Of a DNA stretch of 51,188 nt, positions 33,324-41,986 are shown in pieces. The translations under genes were made by a program, and so were the position numbers. This stretch comes from an uncultured Verrucomicrobiota bacterium. Its GTDB lineage: Bacteria > Verrucomicrobiota > Kiritimatiellia > RFP12 > UBA1067. The first letter of the stretch is position 1, and each line of letters begins with the position of its first letter. The stretch spans positions 1 through 51,188 of the forward strand of contig CAMORM010000004.1 in NCBI GenBank assembly GCA_946623785.1, given 5' to 3'. The notes beneath the pieces were generated by a model. The model was not told the DNA's origin. It worked only from the letters and a program-made list of their open reading frames with translations, and did not search any database.

Positions 33324-34043
33324 TCACTTCATGAACGCGATGCGGACGAGGTCGAAGAGCATGCGCGCGCCGTCGCTGATCACGTGAAGGGTGCTGCGCT
33401 TCCCGCCGTGCCACCTGACAGGCACTTCCGCGACGCGGAGCCCGGCCCTGCGCGCGCGGCGTATGAGCTCCACGTCGAAGGCGAAGCGCTCGGTGCGGAG
33501 CGCCTCGAACATCGGGCGCATGGCTGCCATCCTGAACAGCTTGAACCCGCATTGCGGGTCCCGGACGGGGCCTGTGCCGGCGCAGTGCGCGAGCGCGGCG
33601 AAGACCGCCGAGAGGATCCGCCTTGAAAGCGGCCTTCCGCCGCCGCGGGCGAGCCCCCTCCGCGATCCGCACACCATCGCGGCCCCGGGGTCGCGTTCGG
33701 CGGCCTTTGCGAGCTTCGTGAACTCCTCGAGCGGGGCGGACATGTCGCAGTCGCTCATGAGCACATACGCGCCCTTGGCGGCCAGTGCGCCCGTCTTCAC
33801 GGCGAAGCCCTTGCCGCGGTTTCCGCCGAGGCGCATCAGGCGCACGCCGTCGTCTTTCGCGCGCGACACGGCCTCTGCAATTTCATCGCCATTGGGGGAG
33901 CCGTCGTCAACCACGATGCAGCCCTCGAAGCGCCATCCGGCCGACTCGGCCGCGGCGCGAAAGCCGGGCAGCGCGCGCACGAGCGTCTCGGCGAGCGTAG
34001 CTGTCCTGTAGACTGGGACCATCAGGGTCACGGATTTGTCCAT
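33324..34043 (-). CDS. GT2 glycosyltransferase (dolichyl-phosphate glucosyl/mannosyltransferase-like)
   Basis: A 239-residue GT-A fold enzyme. Visible motifs are MVPVYRTATLAETL, IVVDDGSPNGD (nucleotide-sugar Asp), MSDCDMSAP (DXD-like metal site), DPQCGFKLF and VPVRWHGGKRST, as in polyprenyl-phosphate sugar transferases. There are no TM helices. A longer in-frame ATG at 34103 exists, but a TGG-TATAAT element lies inside that extension, so ATG 34043 is chosen. Transcription would then start at or one base before the ATG. It is divergent from the Gfo/Idh/MocA gene. Confidence 0.85.
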   Translation of the reverse strand: MDKSVTLMVPVYRTATLAETLVRALPGFRAAAESAGWRFEGCIVVDDGSPNGDEIAEAVSRAKDDGVRLMRLGGNRGKGFAVKTGALAAKGAYVLMSDCDMSAPLEEFTKLAKAAERDPGAAMVCGSRRGLARGGGRPLSRRILSAVFAALAHCAGTGPVRDPQCGFKLFRMAAMRPMFEALRTERFAFDVELIRRARRAGLRVAEVPVRWHGGKRSTLHVISDGARMLFDLVRIAFMK

Positions 34044-34050
34044 CGCCTTG

Positions 34051-34056
34051 ATTATA
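34051..34056 (-). promoter_or_regulatory. Extended -10 promoter of a leaderless glycosyltransferase gene
   Basis: On the minus strand TGG directly precedes TATAAT (34056-34051). ATG 34043 begins eight bases downstream, exactly where transcription should start, so the mRNA is probably leaderless. No TTG-type -35 is seen at 17 bases. Confidence 0.7.
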
Positions 34057-34071
34057 CCAAACATTGCGGTA

Positions 34072-34100
34072 TTGTGCGCGGACGAATTTCGTGATATAAT
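34072..34100 (+). promoter_or_regulatory. Promoter of the Gfo/Idh-TIM-barrel operon
   Basis: TTGTGC (34072-34077), exact 17-base spacer ending TGA, perfect TATAAT (34095-34100). It lies back to back with the minus-strand promoter at 34051-34056. A leader of about 77 bases ends in AAAGGAG before ATG 34184. Confidence 0.8.
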
Positions 34101-34183
34101 CATTGCATAATTTCTACTAGCGTCCGTTTTATCCCGGATGGCGGGCGCCGAAACTCCAGGAACGCGGGAAAAGGAGAAACGGT

Positions 34184-35602
34184 ATGTCGGAAAAAGTGTC
34201 TAGACGCGAGTTCATCGGCGCAGGCAGCGCCGCGGTTGGGGCTGGCATGCTCGCAGGGTGCGCAACGGGTACGGACGGGATTCTCGCTGAGGGCAAGGCG
34301 CCTTCGCTGTACGTCCTCGGGGCGAACGAGCGCGTGCGCGTGGCGTGCGTCGGGTATTCCGACCGCTTCCGCGGATCTCTTTTCCCGGCGTTCAACGCCG
34401 TGAAGGACGAGCTCAACTTCGACATGGTGGCCGTGGCGGACCTCTGGAAGAAGCGCCTGCACGAGAACGCCGTGCCGGAGATCGAGAAGAAGCTCGGGCA
34501 CAAGGTGGATGCGTTCCCGAGCGACGTTGCGCTCTACGAGGCGAAGGACAGGCTAGACCTCGACGCGGTGATAATCTCCACGGCCGACTTCCAGCACGCT
34601 CAGCACGCGGCGCACGCGGTGAACGCCGGCCTCGACGCGTACTGCGAGAAGCCGCTCGCCGAGGACATGTACTCCGCGAACATGATCCTCGACGCGGTCA
34701 AGGCGAAGCGCAAGGCCGGAATGGTCCCCGGCGCGGTACTCCAGATCGGCTCGCAGCGCCGCAGCGGAAAGGCGTACGCCGCCGCCAAGGAGTACATCAA
34801 CTCCGGCAAGTTCGGCGACATCTGCTACGTGAACCTCACCTGGAACGTGAACCAGCCTCGCCGCTGGCGCCGCAGCGAGCAGCTCATAGCCTCGCTCCTC
34901 GAGAAGGACACCGACTGGAAGACCTGGCTCCTCGACCGCCCGTACGTGAAGTTCGACCCGCGCAAGTTCCTCGAGTTCCGCCTCTTCTGGCCGTACTCGA
35001 GCGGCGTCACGGGCCAGTGGATGTGCCACCAGATCGACACTGTCGCGTGGTTCACCGGCATGAACTATCCCACGAGCGCGGTCTCGTCCGGCGGGCTCTA
35101 CCAGTGGCTCGACGGCCGCGAGAACCCCGACACCTTCACCACGATCCTCGAGTACGGCAAGAGCGGCGAGAAGGGCAAGGGCTTCCAGGTGATGTTCCAG
35201 AGCCACCAGACGAACTGCGCGCCGGGGCGCAAGCCCAACAACGAGTCCGGGCAGGAGGAGTACTTCTCCACGCAGGGCGCGATCGACCTCGTGAACGGGA
35301 CGGTGAGCAACCGCGGCGTCGAAGGCGCAAAGGAATTCAAGCAGGAGAACCTCCCAGCTCCGAAGGAGACGGTCGTCACGAGCGCGAACACCGGGGCGGA
35401 CAAGCTCACGAGCGCGCATGTCCGCAACTGGATGGAGTGCGTGCGCTCCCGCAAGGACCCGAACGCGCCGGTCGAGGCGGGCTACTACCACTCGATCGCG
35501 CTTATCATGTCGAACGCCGCGTTCCGCACCGGCAGCAAGGCAACGTTCGACCCCGTGCGCCGCGAGGTCCTCGCGGGCGGCAAGGTGTTCAAGGGGTACT
35601 GA
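34184..35602 (+). CDS. Exported Gfo/Idh/MocA-family oxidoreductase (Tat and lipobox)
   Basis: A 472-residue protein with a twin-arginine signal SRREFIGAG and lipobox-like MLAGCAT near residue 26, so probably a Tat-exported lipoprotein. The Rossmann part begins VRVACVGYSDR, and CEKPLAED is the classical EKP motif of the family. The C-terminal alpha/beta domain contains GQWMCHQIDTVAWFTG. Planctomycete/Lentisphaera-type genomes carry many such proteins, usually acting on sugars with a tightly bound NAD(P). It is followed 11 bases later by a TIM-barrel gene. Confidence 0.88.
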   Translation: MSEKVSRREFIGAGSAAVGAGMLAGCATGTDGILAEGKAPSLYVLGANERVRVACVGYSDRFRGSLFPAFNAVKDELNFDMVAVADLWKKRLHENAVPEIEKKLGHKVDAFPSDVALYEAKDRLDLDAVIISTADFQHAQHAAHAVNAGLDAYCEKPLAEDMYSANMILDAVKAKRKAGMVPGAVLQIGSQRRSGKAYAAAKEYINSGKFGDICYVNLTWNVNQPRRWRRSEQLIASLLEKDTDWKTWLLDRPYVKFDPRKFLEFRLFWPYSSGVTGQWMCHQIDTVAWFTGMNYPTSAVSSGGLYQWLDGRENPDTFTTILEYGKSGEKGKGFQVMFQSHQTNCAPGRKPNNESGQEEYFSTQGAIDLVNGTVSNRGVEGAKEFKQENLPAPKETVVTSANTGADKLTSAHVRNWMECVRSRKDPNAPVEAGYYHSIALIMSNAAFRTGSKATFDPVRREVLAGGKVFKGY

Positions 35603-35613
35603 GGGAGGTTCGC

Positions 35614-36510
35614 ATGGTCTCCAGAAGAGATTTCGTGGGAATGGCGGCTGGCGCGTTCGCGGCCGCCGCGGGAACGGGGTGTTCGTCGCTGTGCTGCGGA
35701 GGCGAGCCGGCTAAGACTTTCCTGTTCGGGGCGTGCAGGCCCGTGTCGGACTCGCAGGTCCTCAAGGAGCTTGGCTACGACTTCGTAGAGCAGAGCGTGG
35801 CCAACCTCCTGAAGCCGACAATGTCCGACTCCGAATACGAGGCGAAGGTCCTCCCCGAGTCGAGGCAGTGCGCGCTCCCCATCCGCTCCTGCAACGGTTT
35901 CCTCCCCTGGGGCATGAAGATATCTGGTCCAGAGGACAAGCTCCAGTGGGACGCCGCGTTCAAGTTCGCGGATGTCGCGTTCCGTCGCGCGGACGAGCTC
36001 GGGATCAAGTACATCGTGCTTGGTTCCGCTGGCGCGCGCAAGGCGCCGGACGGCTTTTCGAAGGACAAGGCGCGCGAGCAGTTCGTCGAGTTCTGCAAGC
36101 GCCTGGCCGACCGCATGGAGAAGGGCAAGGTCCGCGTGACGGTCGTCCTCGAGCCCCTTCGCGCGGCCGAGTGCAACATCTTCAACTACGTGGGCCAGGG
36201 GATCGACTTCGTCGACCGCATCGGCAGCCCGCATGTGCAGCTTCTCGCCGACATATACCACATGTGCTCCGGCAACGAGCAGCCTGATGTGTTCGCCAAG
36301 GCCGGCAAGCGCATCCTCCACTGCCACATCGCGACCCGTGCGCACCGCAGGGCGCCTGGCCTGGAAGAGGACAACCTCTCGGCATACCTCAAGGCGCTTG
36401 CCGCAACGGGGTACCGCGGAGGCGTGTCGATCGAGGGCGACTGGAAGGGCAAGGACTTCCGCGAGGCAGCAGCCTCCGCGCTTGAGCTGATGCGCGAGTG
36501 GTCCGCCTGA
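35614..36510 (+). CDS. Exported sugar isomerase/epimerase-like TIM-barrel protein
   Basis: A 298-residue AP-endonuclease-2/xylose-isomerase-like barrel. The N-terminus has a twin-arginine motif SRRDFVGMAAG and a lipobox-like GTGC. Candidate metal ligands are Glu in VVLEPLR, Asp in LLADIYHM, His in LHCHIA and Glu in VSIEGDW, the standard spacing of this family. It shares an operon and probable compartment with the Gfo/Idh protein, suggesting sequential oxidation/isomerisation of a sugar in the periplasm. The substrate is unknown. Confidence 0.85.
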   Translation: MVSRRDFVGMAAGAFAAAAGTGCSSLCCGGEPAKTFLFGACRPVSDSQVLKELGYDFVEQSVANLLKPTMSDSEYEAKVLPESRQCALPIRSCNGFLPWGMKISGPEDKLQWDAAFKFADVAFRRADELGIKYIVLGSAGARKAPDGFSKDKAREQFVEFCKRLADRMEKGKVRVTVVLEPLRAAECNIFNYVGQGIDFVDRIGSPHVQLLADIYHMCSGNEQPDVFAKAGKRILHCHIATRAHRRAPGLEEDNLSAYLKALAATGYRGGVSIEGDWKGKDFREAAASALELMREWSA

Positions 36511-36521
36511 CGCCCATCCCG

Positions 36522-36563
36522 GGAGGCCGCGGTCAAGGCCCGTGCCTGAACCTTCCGGCCTCC
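36522..36563. other. Stem-loop between the TIM-barrel and pilus genes
   Basis: GGAGGCCG (36522-36529) pairs with CGGCCTCC (36556-36563), and an inner AAGG/CCTT pair extends it. No T-run follows, so it may be an attenuator or simple transcript end. It is followed by AT-rich heptamer-like bases directly before the prepilin start. Confidence 0.4.
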
Positions 36564-36581
36564 TGCTGCGTTTAAAGTTTG

Positions 36582-37502
36582 ATGACATTCAGGAATTCCA
36601 ACGCCCAGCAAGGGTTCACGCTTGTCGAACTCCTGGCGGTTGTGTCGATTTTAGCCGTTTTGGCGGTGTTCGTGGCTGGACGCTTCGAACGCCTTACCAG
36701 CACGGCGCGCATAACCGTTGCCGAGTCCGACTTGAAGACCATACGCGACGCCTTTATGGATCCTGACATCGGATATATCGCGGATATGAGCGGAATTCCG
36801 GGTTTTTCCGTTGGATATCTTAGGCTCGGCAATCTTATGGTGTCTACAAACCTGTATGGTACCATTGCAGTCGGAACGGACAGGACGCGCGGCATCAGGG
36901 TGGACGACCTCAGCGAATCGGCCGCGCTTTCGTACGGGTGCGCAAAGGCGTCGGCGTTCACCTCGTGGAACGAGGAAAGCGGCCGCGGATGGCGCGGGCC
37001 ATACGTCCGCACCGGGTCCGCTGCGGTTGCGGCGGTCTTTCCGGGCGAGAGGGACATTAGGTTCGACGAAGACTCCACGTTCGGCGACCGAGGGTTCTAC
37101 CCTGACGTTTCGAACATTGAGCTTCCGGACGACATTGTCGTCCGATTGAACGACTGCTCGGCCTATGGCTTTCCCGGCGAGCCCACGATCATGGATCCGT
37201 GGGGAAATCCGTATGTCCTGCAGATTCCGCCGATCCAGGCGTTCAGGGGGGCGACGAACGTTACGGACGAAGCGCGCTTCTCGTATGCGCGCGTCGTCTC
37301 CGCCGGGCCAAACGGGATACTTGAGGCGCCATGCTATTCCCAGAACGCCACGAACCGCCTCGGCACCACGTGGAACGAGCGGACAAGGCGCCTCGTCCGG
37401 CAGGCCGGTCTCATAGACGGCGACGACAGGTCCTCGCGCGGCGACGACCTGGTGCTGTTCCTTACCCGCGGAGACATCGACGAAGGGGAGGACATCTGGT
37501 GA
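36582..37502 (+). CDS. Type IV prepilin/pseudopilin-like protein (GspG-type N-terminus)
   Basis: A 306-residue protein with class III signal NAQQG then FTLVELLAVVSILAVLAVF (Glu5 present). The C-terminal domain includes DPWGNPYVLQIPP, the DPWG motif of GspG-type pseudopilins, though the protein is about twice the usual length. ATG 36582 lacks a clear ribosome site; the preceding AT-rich bases echo the heptamer repeat. A TTG three bases upstream is an alternative start. It overlaps the next prepilin through GTGA. Confidence 0.85.
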   Translation: MTFRNSNAQQGFTLVELLAVVSILAVLAVFVAGRFERLTSTARITVAESDLKTIRDAFMDPDIGYIADMSGIPGFSVGYLRLGNLMVSTNLYGTIAVGTDRTRGIRVDDLSESAALSYGCAKASAFTSWNEESGRGWRGPYVRTGSAAVAAVFPGERDIRFDEDSTFGDRGFYPDVSNIELPDDIVVRLNDCSAYGFPGEPTIMDPWGNPYVLQIPPIQAFRGATNVTDEARFSYARVVSAGPNGILEAPCYSQNATNRLGTTWNERTRRLVRQAGLIDGDDRSSRGDDLVLFLTRGDIDEGEDIW

Positions 37503-38386
37503 GGGGCCGTAGCGCATTTACGCTGATAGAGCTGGTCGTCGTCCTTGTGGTGATGGCCGTGCTCACGCACCTTGCCGTGCGCGAGATATCGCAGGTGCGA
37601 GCGGCGCAGCTGCGCAAGGTGGCGGACAGGCAGCTTGAGACCCTTCGCGAATGCGTGTGGCACGTCTCGCAGTTCGGCGACCCGGAGGGATTCCTTTCCG
37701 ACATGGGCCGCCTGCCGCGTCTTGTGTCGCAGACGAACTCTCAGGGCACGTCAGTAGGGACGCTTTCCGAGCTTTGGCGCCGTCCGGCGTCGGCCCGCCA
37801 GTTCGCGCTACTGTCCGCGGCAAACAGCTCGCTGTACGTCCATGGGGCGGACGCAGGTTCTCTTGCCTCGATGGGCGCAGGCGTCTTGGTGCCGACCGGC
37901 TGGCGCGGCCCGTACCTCAGGATGCCGTTTGGCAAGGACCGCCTGTTCGACCCATGGGGCAACGCGATCGAGTCGGTTGACGAAGCTGGCTTTACGCGCA
38001 TAGTCGTGTCCAACGGGTTCGCGTCCGCCGTTTCGCATCTAGGCTCGGACGCGCGGCCGGACGACAAGTTCGCGCCGGGGTCCGTGGCCGCGGGAGACAT
38101 GACGCTTTCGCTGCTGCCGGATGGCGGGGCTACGAGCCGCCTCGTGCTCAGGGCGGAGGTGACGAACGGGTCGACTTTCGCGGGCGAGATAACCTGGGCG
38201 TGGTATGGCCCGGCGGACGGGCTGATAACGGGCGGCGTGAAGCGGGTCTCGTATCCCGTGGCGGCCGAGTTCAGCGGACTCACGCCTGGGCTGAAGATAG
38301 TGAAGGACTCCCTTTCGGGTGTGCCGCGGAGCGTGTTCGTGCGCCCAGGCGACAATCTCGTGCAGATCAGGATTGCAGTGCCGTAA
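37499..38386 (+). CDS. Second prepilin/pseudopilin-like protein
   Basis: A 295-residue protein with leader VRGRSA and cleavage expected before FTLIELVVVLVVMAVL (Glu5 present). The residue before the Phe is Ala rather than the usual Gly. GWRGPYL and FDPWGNAIE recall the GspG/GspH-type core seen in the previous gene, so the two may be paralogues. Start GTG 37499 overlaps the upstream stop; the stop is one base before the PilN-like ATG. Confidence 0.82.
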   Translation: MRGRSAFTLIELVVVLVVMAVLTHLAVREISQVRAAQLRKVADRQLETLRECVWHVSQFGDPEGFLSDMGRLPRLVSQTNSQGTSVGTLSELWRRPASARQFALLSAANSSLYVHGADAGSLASMGAGVLVPTGWRGPYLRMPFGKDRLFDPWGNAIESVDEAGFTRIVVSNGFASAVSHLGSDARPDDKFAPGSVAAGDMTLSLLPDGGATSRLVLRAEVTNGSTFAGEITWAWYGPADGLITGGVKRVSYPVAAEFSGLTPGLKIVKDSLSGVPRSVFVRPGDNLVQIRIAVP

Positions 38387-38387
38387 C

Positions 38388-39167
38388 ATGAAGAAGAAGG
38401 ACAAAGATCGGGTTTGGGACGACCCCAAGGCGTTCCGCCAGCAGGTGCGGCTTGCGGCCGTGCAGGTCGCCGGGCTTTCGCCCGACGAGCTGGAGGTTGC
38501 GCTCGCGTACGAAGTGGAGCCGTTCAGCGCGATACCTGCCAAGGACGCCGAGCTCGTGTTCCGTCCGGTCGACGATCCGGACGCGACCGTGCGCGTGTTC
38601 GACGTCGCGGTTAGGCGCAGGCAGCAGAAGTCAGGCGGATCGTGCCTGCTGAACATCGTGCTAGGCGTCGTCGGCCTTGCGGCGATCGCGCTACTTGTGC
38701 TCGCGTGGCGCGACTACGAGCACATCAAGGCCGAGGAGGCTCGCCTTGCCGCCGAGACCACCAGGCGATCGGCGTTCGCCGGCGAGCTTGCGGCGCTGCA
38801 GAAGGCGGTCGACAAGAACCGCAACGAAACGAAGGCGCACCGCGACAACCGCGTTGGCATAACGCGCGGACGGCAGAACACGGAAGTGCTGCGCGACGTC
38901 TACAAGACGCTGCTCGCGACCGTGTCGGAGGCTTTCGGCAACGATGCCGTGCTGAAGCAGATCAAGTGCCCCAAGCCGTATTCCGCCGAGATAACCGCCA
39001 TGAGCCTGAACACGAAGGCCGCTTCGGCGACGCTTGTGCGCCTGAGCAGCGCGCTCGTGCCGAAGGGCTGGACGATCGAGCCGGGGCCGCTTACGTCGAA
39101 CGGATCCGGCGGGACCGTGGGGTTCTCCTGCACGGTGACCTTCGACGAAAGGGGGGAGTTCAGATGA
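38388..39167 (+). CDS. PilN/GspL-like inner-membrane assembly protein
   Basis: A 259-residue bitopic protein. The cytoplasmic part is residues 1-85, the single TM helix about 86-107 (LLNIVLGVVGLAAIALLVLAW), a coiled coil about 110-150, then a small alpha/beta domain with SAEITAMSLNTKAASATLVRLSSAL. This matches PilN-like alignment proteins in topology, with a longer cytoplasmic part. It overlaps the PilO-like gene by ATGA and precedes motors and platform genes. Assignment rests on topology and order, not strong sequence motifs. Confidence 0.65.
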   Translation: MKKKDKDRVWDDPKAFRQQVRLAAVQVAGLSPDELEVALAYEVEPFSAIPAKDAELVFRPVDDPDATVRVFDVAVRRRQQKSGGSCLLNIVLGVVGLAAIALLVLAWRDYEHIKAEEARLAAETTRRSAFAGELAALQKAVDKNRNETKAHRDNRVGITRGRQNTEVLRDVYKTLLATVSEAFGNDAVLKQIKCPKPYSAEITAMSLNTKAASATLVRLSSALVPKGWTIEPGPLTSNGSGGTVGFSCTVTFDERGEFR

Positions 39168-39718
39168 CGGCCCTCCGCCTAAGGGACAAGCTTTTCGTGG
39201 TCGTCGTCATCCCGGCGGCGCTGCTGGGCTCGTACGTATACTACTGGCGCATTCCGCACGCCGAGAAGGTCAAGACCGCAAGCGAGGCCTGCGCCAAGCT
39301 GATCACCCCCGAGAAGCACGCGGAGGAGAAGGCGAAGCTCAAGAAGCTCGTTGCCGACACCGCCGCAGAGCTGGAGGCGGAGAAGAAGACGAACGTGCCG
39401 GAGTCGAAGATCGCAGCCGGAGCGGGCGACACGGTCGCCGCGCGGGAGCAGGCCGTTCTCGACGTTTTCCGCGACGCCGGGATTAGGGTCGTCTCGTCCG
39501 AGATAAACAACTCCGAGGACGGCGGTGCGCGCGGTGGTGCCGTGCTGCGCGCGACCGCGCTGCGTCCTTCGCCGCGCGGCCGCCTATACCGCCTTGAGGG
39601 AAGCTACTCCGAGGTGCTTCGCGCACTGTGCCTGGTCACGGAGCGCAAGCGCGCCGTGATAGCCGAGCGGCTTGAAATGACGGGGGGCGACAAGTGGTCG
39701 CTCCTCCTGTGGCTCTGA
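39164..39718 (+). CDS. PilO/GspM-like inner-membrane assembly protein
   Basis: A 184-residue protein with one N-terminal TM helix (about 8-27), a Lys/Glu-rich coiled coil (about 35-85) and a small C-terminal domain (about 95-184) ending in LYRLEGSYSEVLRALCLV and KWSLLLWL. PilO/GspM proteins have this layout and sit directly after PilN/GspL. The pair would form the periplasmic alignment subcomplex. Sequence similarity is weak, so this is mainly context. Confidence 0.65.
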   Translation: MTALRLRDKLFVVVVIPAALLGSYVYYWRIPHAEKVKTASEACAKLITPEKHAEEKAKLKKLVADTAAELEAEKKTNVPESKIAAGAGDTVAAREQAVLDVFRDAGIRVVSSEINNSEDGGARGGAVLRATALRPSPRGRLYRLEGSYSEVLRALCLVTERKRAVIAERLEMTGGDKWSLLLWL

Positions 39719-39737
39719 ACCAGGGAGAACACGCCAG

Positions 39738-40859
39738 ATGGACGCACTTCTCGAAAGCCTCTTCGCCGCATGCGAGGAATCCAAGGCGAGCGACCTGCAT
39801 CTCGCCACCGGGCTCGCGCCGCGCTTCCGCGTGAGGGGCGCGCTCGTGGAGTTCGGGGGGTACCGCCCGTTCGACGCAAAGTCGGTCGACGCCGTTGCGA
39901 TGGAGCTCGGCCTCTCCACCCTGCCTCTCGGCACGCCGGACGGCACCGAGAAGGTACGCTACACGCTCGTGAAGGAAGGCTCGATCGACGGCGCGGTAAC
40001 GGCTCCGAGCGGCGTGCGATACCGCTTCAACCTCTTCCGCGAAATGGGCAAGACCGCAGTCGCGCTTCGCCGGCTCGACGCGGAGTTCCGCTCCTTCGAG
40101 CAGCTCGGGCTTCCGCGGAGGATCGCCGACTTCTGCATGGAGACGGACGGCCTGGTTGCCGTGACCGGGCCTACCGGGAGCGGCAAGACCACGACCCTCG
40201 GCACGATGCTCAACCGCATCAACGAGACGCGCGACGCCCACATAATCACGATAGAGGACCCGGTGGAGTACGTCCACACAACGAAGCGCTGCCTGGTGAA
40301 CCAGCGGCAGATCGGGCGCGACACGAAGAGCTTCAACGACGCCCTAGTGGAGGCGCTTCGCCAGGACCCAGACGTGATCCTCGTTGGCGAGATCCGCGAC
40401 CTCGGCACGGTGCGTACCGCGCTGCGCGCCGCCGAAACAGGCCACCTCGTGTTCACCACGCTCCACGCTGGCGACTGCGCTGGCGCGATAGAGCGCCTCA
40501 TATCTGTCTTCCCGGCGGACGAGCAGTCGAGCGCGCGCCACCAGCTCGCGCTCTCGCTGCGCGGAATCGTGGCGCAGCACCTCGTGAAGACGGCGGACGG
40601 CAAGGGGCGCGTGCCTGCGTGCGAGGTCCTGGTGAACAACACGGCGGTCGCGAACCTTATCGCCACCGGGCGCTCGGCGCAGATATACTCGATCCTCGAG
40701 ACCGGCACGGCGCTCGGGATGCGCACGCTCGACCAGTCGCTCTCCGAGCTCCTCGCCCAGGGGAAGATCAGCGAGGCGGTTGCGATGTCGCTTTCGAAGA
40801 ACCCGGACGCGCTGCGTGCGCGCGTGCGCCACGGAATGGGCGCGGGAGGTGCATCATGA
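39738..40859 (+). CDS. pilT: Type IV pilus retraction-type ATPase PilT
   Basis: A 373-residue secretion ATPase. The N-terminal PAS-like domain starts SLFAACEESKASDLHLATG. Walker A is GPTGSGKTTT (about 143-152), followed by ITIEDPVEYVHTTKRCLVNQRQIGRDT, Walker B DPDVILVGEIRD and HLVFTTLHAGDC. The N-domain and absence of CxxC zinc residues identify PilT/PilU rather than PilB. The stop overlaps the PilB-type gene by ATGA. It would drive pilus retraction or disassembly. Confidence 0.92.
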   Translation: MDALLESLFAACEESKASDLHLATGLAPRFRVRGALVEFGGYRPFDAKSVDAVAMELGLSTLPLGTPDGTEKVRYTLVKEGSIDGAVTAPSGVRYRFNLFREMGKTAVALRRLDAEFRSFEQLGLPRRIADFCMETDGLVAVTGPTGSGKTTTLGTMLNRINETRDAHIITIEDPVEYVHTTKRCLVNQRQIGRDTKSFNDALVEALRQDPDVILVGEIRDLGTVRTALRAAETGHLVFTTLHAGDCAGAIERLISVFPADEQSSARHQLALSLRGIVAQHLVKTADGKGRVPACEVLVNNTAVANLIATGRSAQIYSILETGTALGMRTLDQSLSELLAQGKISEAVAMSLSKNPDALRARVRHGMGAGGAS

Positions 40860-41986
40860 TAAGCGCAAACGAACTCCTTTCGCGCGCCGAGCTGCTCACG
40901 GACCCCGTCCGGCTGACCGACCGCATACTGCGCGCAGGGCTTCTCATGCACGCCTCGGATGTCCATTTCGACCCGGATGCGACGTCCGTTCGCGTCCGTT
41001 TCCGCATCGACGGCGAGCTCGAGGAGGTGCTGCGCATACCTGGGACCATGCAGGCCGGCGTGACCGGACGGCTCAAGGTGCTGGCGTCGCTCGACATAGC
41101 GGAGCGGCGGGCGCCGCAGGACGGCGGGTTCACGTGGCGCATGCCAGACATGGGCGGCGGGCGGTTCTCGCCGCTAGACGTCCGCATGGCCACGCTTCCG
41201 GTGCGCCACGGCGAACGCGTCACGCTCCGTCTCCTGGAGACTGACGCCGAGCGGCTCACGCTCGACAACCTTGGCCTTTCCGACGCCGACCACGCCGTGT
41301 TTTCGGGCGTCCTTGCGCAGCCACACGGACTCGTGCTTCTCACCGGGCCGACGGGGAGCGGCAAGACGACCACCCTCTACGCCGCGATACAGCAGCTCCT
41401 CAAGGGGCGCCCGCTCAACATCCTCACGGTCGAGGATCCGATCGAGTACGAGATACAGGGCGTGAGCCAGGCGGAGGTGGACTCGTCGGACAAAGTGAAC
41501 TTCTCGAAGGCGCTCAAGTCGCTTCTCAGGCACGACCCGGACGTCATCATGATCGGCGAGATACGCGACGCCGATTCGCTCGACGCCGCCGTGAAGGCGG
41601 CCTTGACCGGGCATCTGGTGCTTTCGACACTTCACACGAACGACGCGAAGAGCTCGGTGACGCGTCTTGTCGACATGGGCCTTGCGCCGCACCTCGTCCC
41701 CGCCACGCTCCGGCTCGCCGTTGCGCAGCGCCTTGTTCGCCGCCTTTGCCCGAAGTGCAGGGTGAAGGGCGAGAACGGCTTCGAGGCCAAGGGGTGCCCT
41801 GAATGCGGCAGCCGCGGGTATTCGGGGCGCATCGGACTGTTCGAGCTGTACGACCCGTCGACTGAAAGGCTCACCTCGATGCGCGACGACGCCAAGGCGA
41901 AGATCGATGCCGGCGTCACTTCGTGGAGCGAGGTCGTGAGGGTCGTTGGCACGGCCGACCTCGGAATCACCGGAGGCAACTGCTGA
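40856..41986 (+). CDS. GspE/PilB-type assembly ATPase, lacking the N1 domain
   Basis: A 376-residue ATPase. It begins directly with the N2 domain (LMHASDVHFDPDATSVRVRFRIDG). Walker A is GPTGSGKTTT (about 163-172), then LTVEDPIEYEIQGVSQAEVD, Walker B DPDVIMIGEIRD, HLVLSTLHTND, and a zinc motif CPKC...CPEC. Typical GspE/PilB proteins are about 500-570 residues; the N-terminal MshEN domain is missing here. A protein with such a domain is encoded at 7218-8054. The ATPase would power pilus extension. Confidence 0.92.
   Translation: MISANELLSRAELLTDPVRLTDRILRAGLLMHASDVHFDPDATSVRVRFRIDGELEEVLRIPGTMQAGVTGRLKVLASLDIAERRAPQDGGFTWRMPDMGGGRFSPLDVRMATLPVRHGERVTLRLLETDAERLTLDNLGLSDADHAVFSGVLAQPHGLVLLTGPTGSGKTTTLYAAIQQLLKGRPLNILTVEDPIEYEIQGVSQAEVDSSDKVNFSKALKSLLRHDPDVIMIGEIRDADSLDAAVKAALTGHLVLSTLHTNDAKSSVTRLVDMGLAPHLVPATLRLAVAQRLVRRLCPKCRVKGENGFEAKGCPECGSRGYSGRIGLFELYDPSTERLTSMRDDAKAKIDAGVTSWSEVVRVVGTADLGITGGNC

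Noticed and set aside
34345-36510. Apparent fusion frame of about 720 codons over the Gfo/Idh and TIM-barrel genes
   Set aside because: The first part is an out-of-frame reading of the Gfo/Idh gene that happens to run into the TIM-barrel frame. The ATG at 35614 has a ribosome site and Tat signal.
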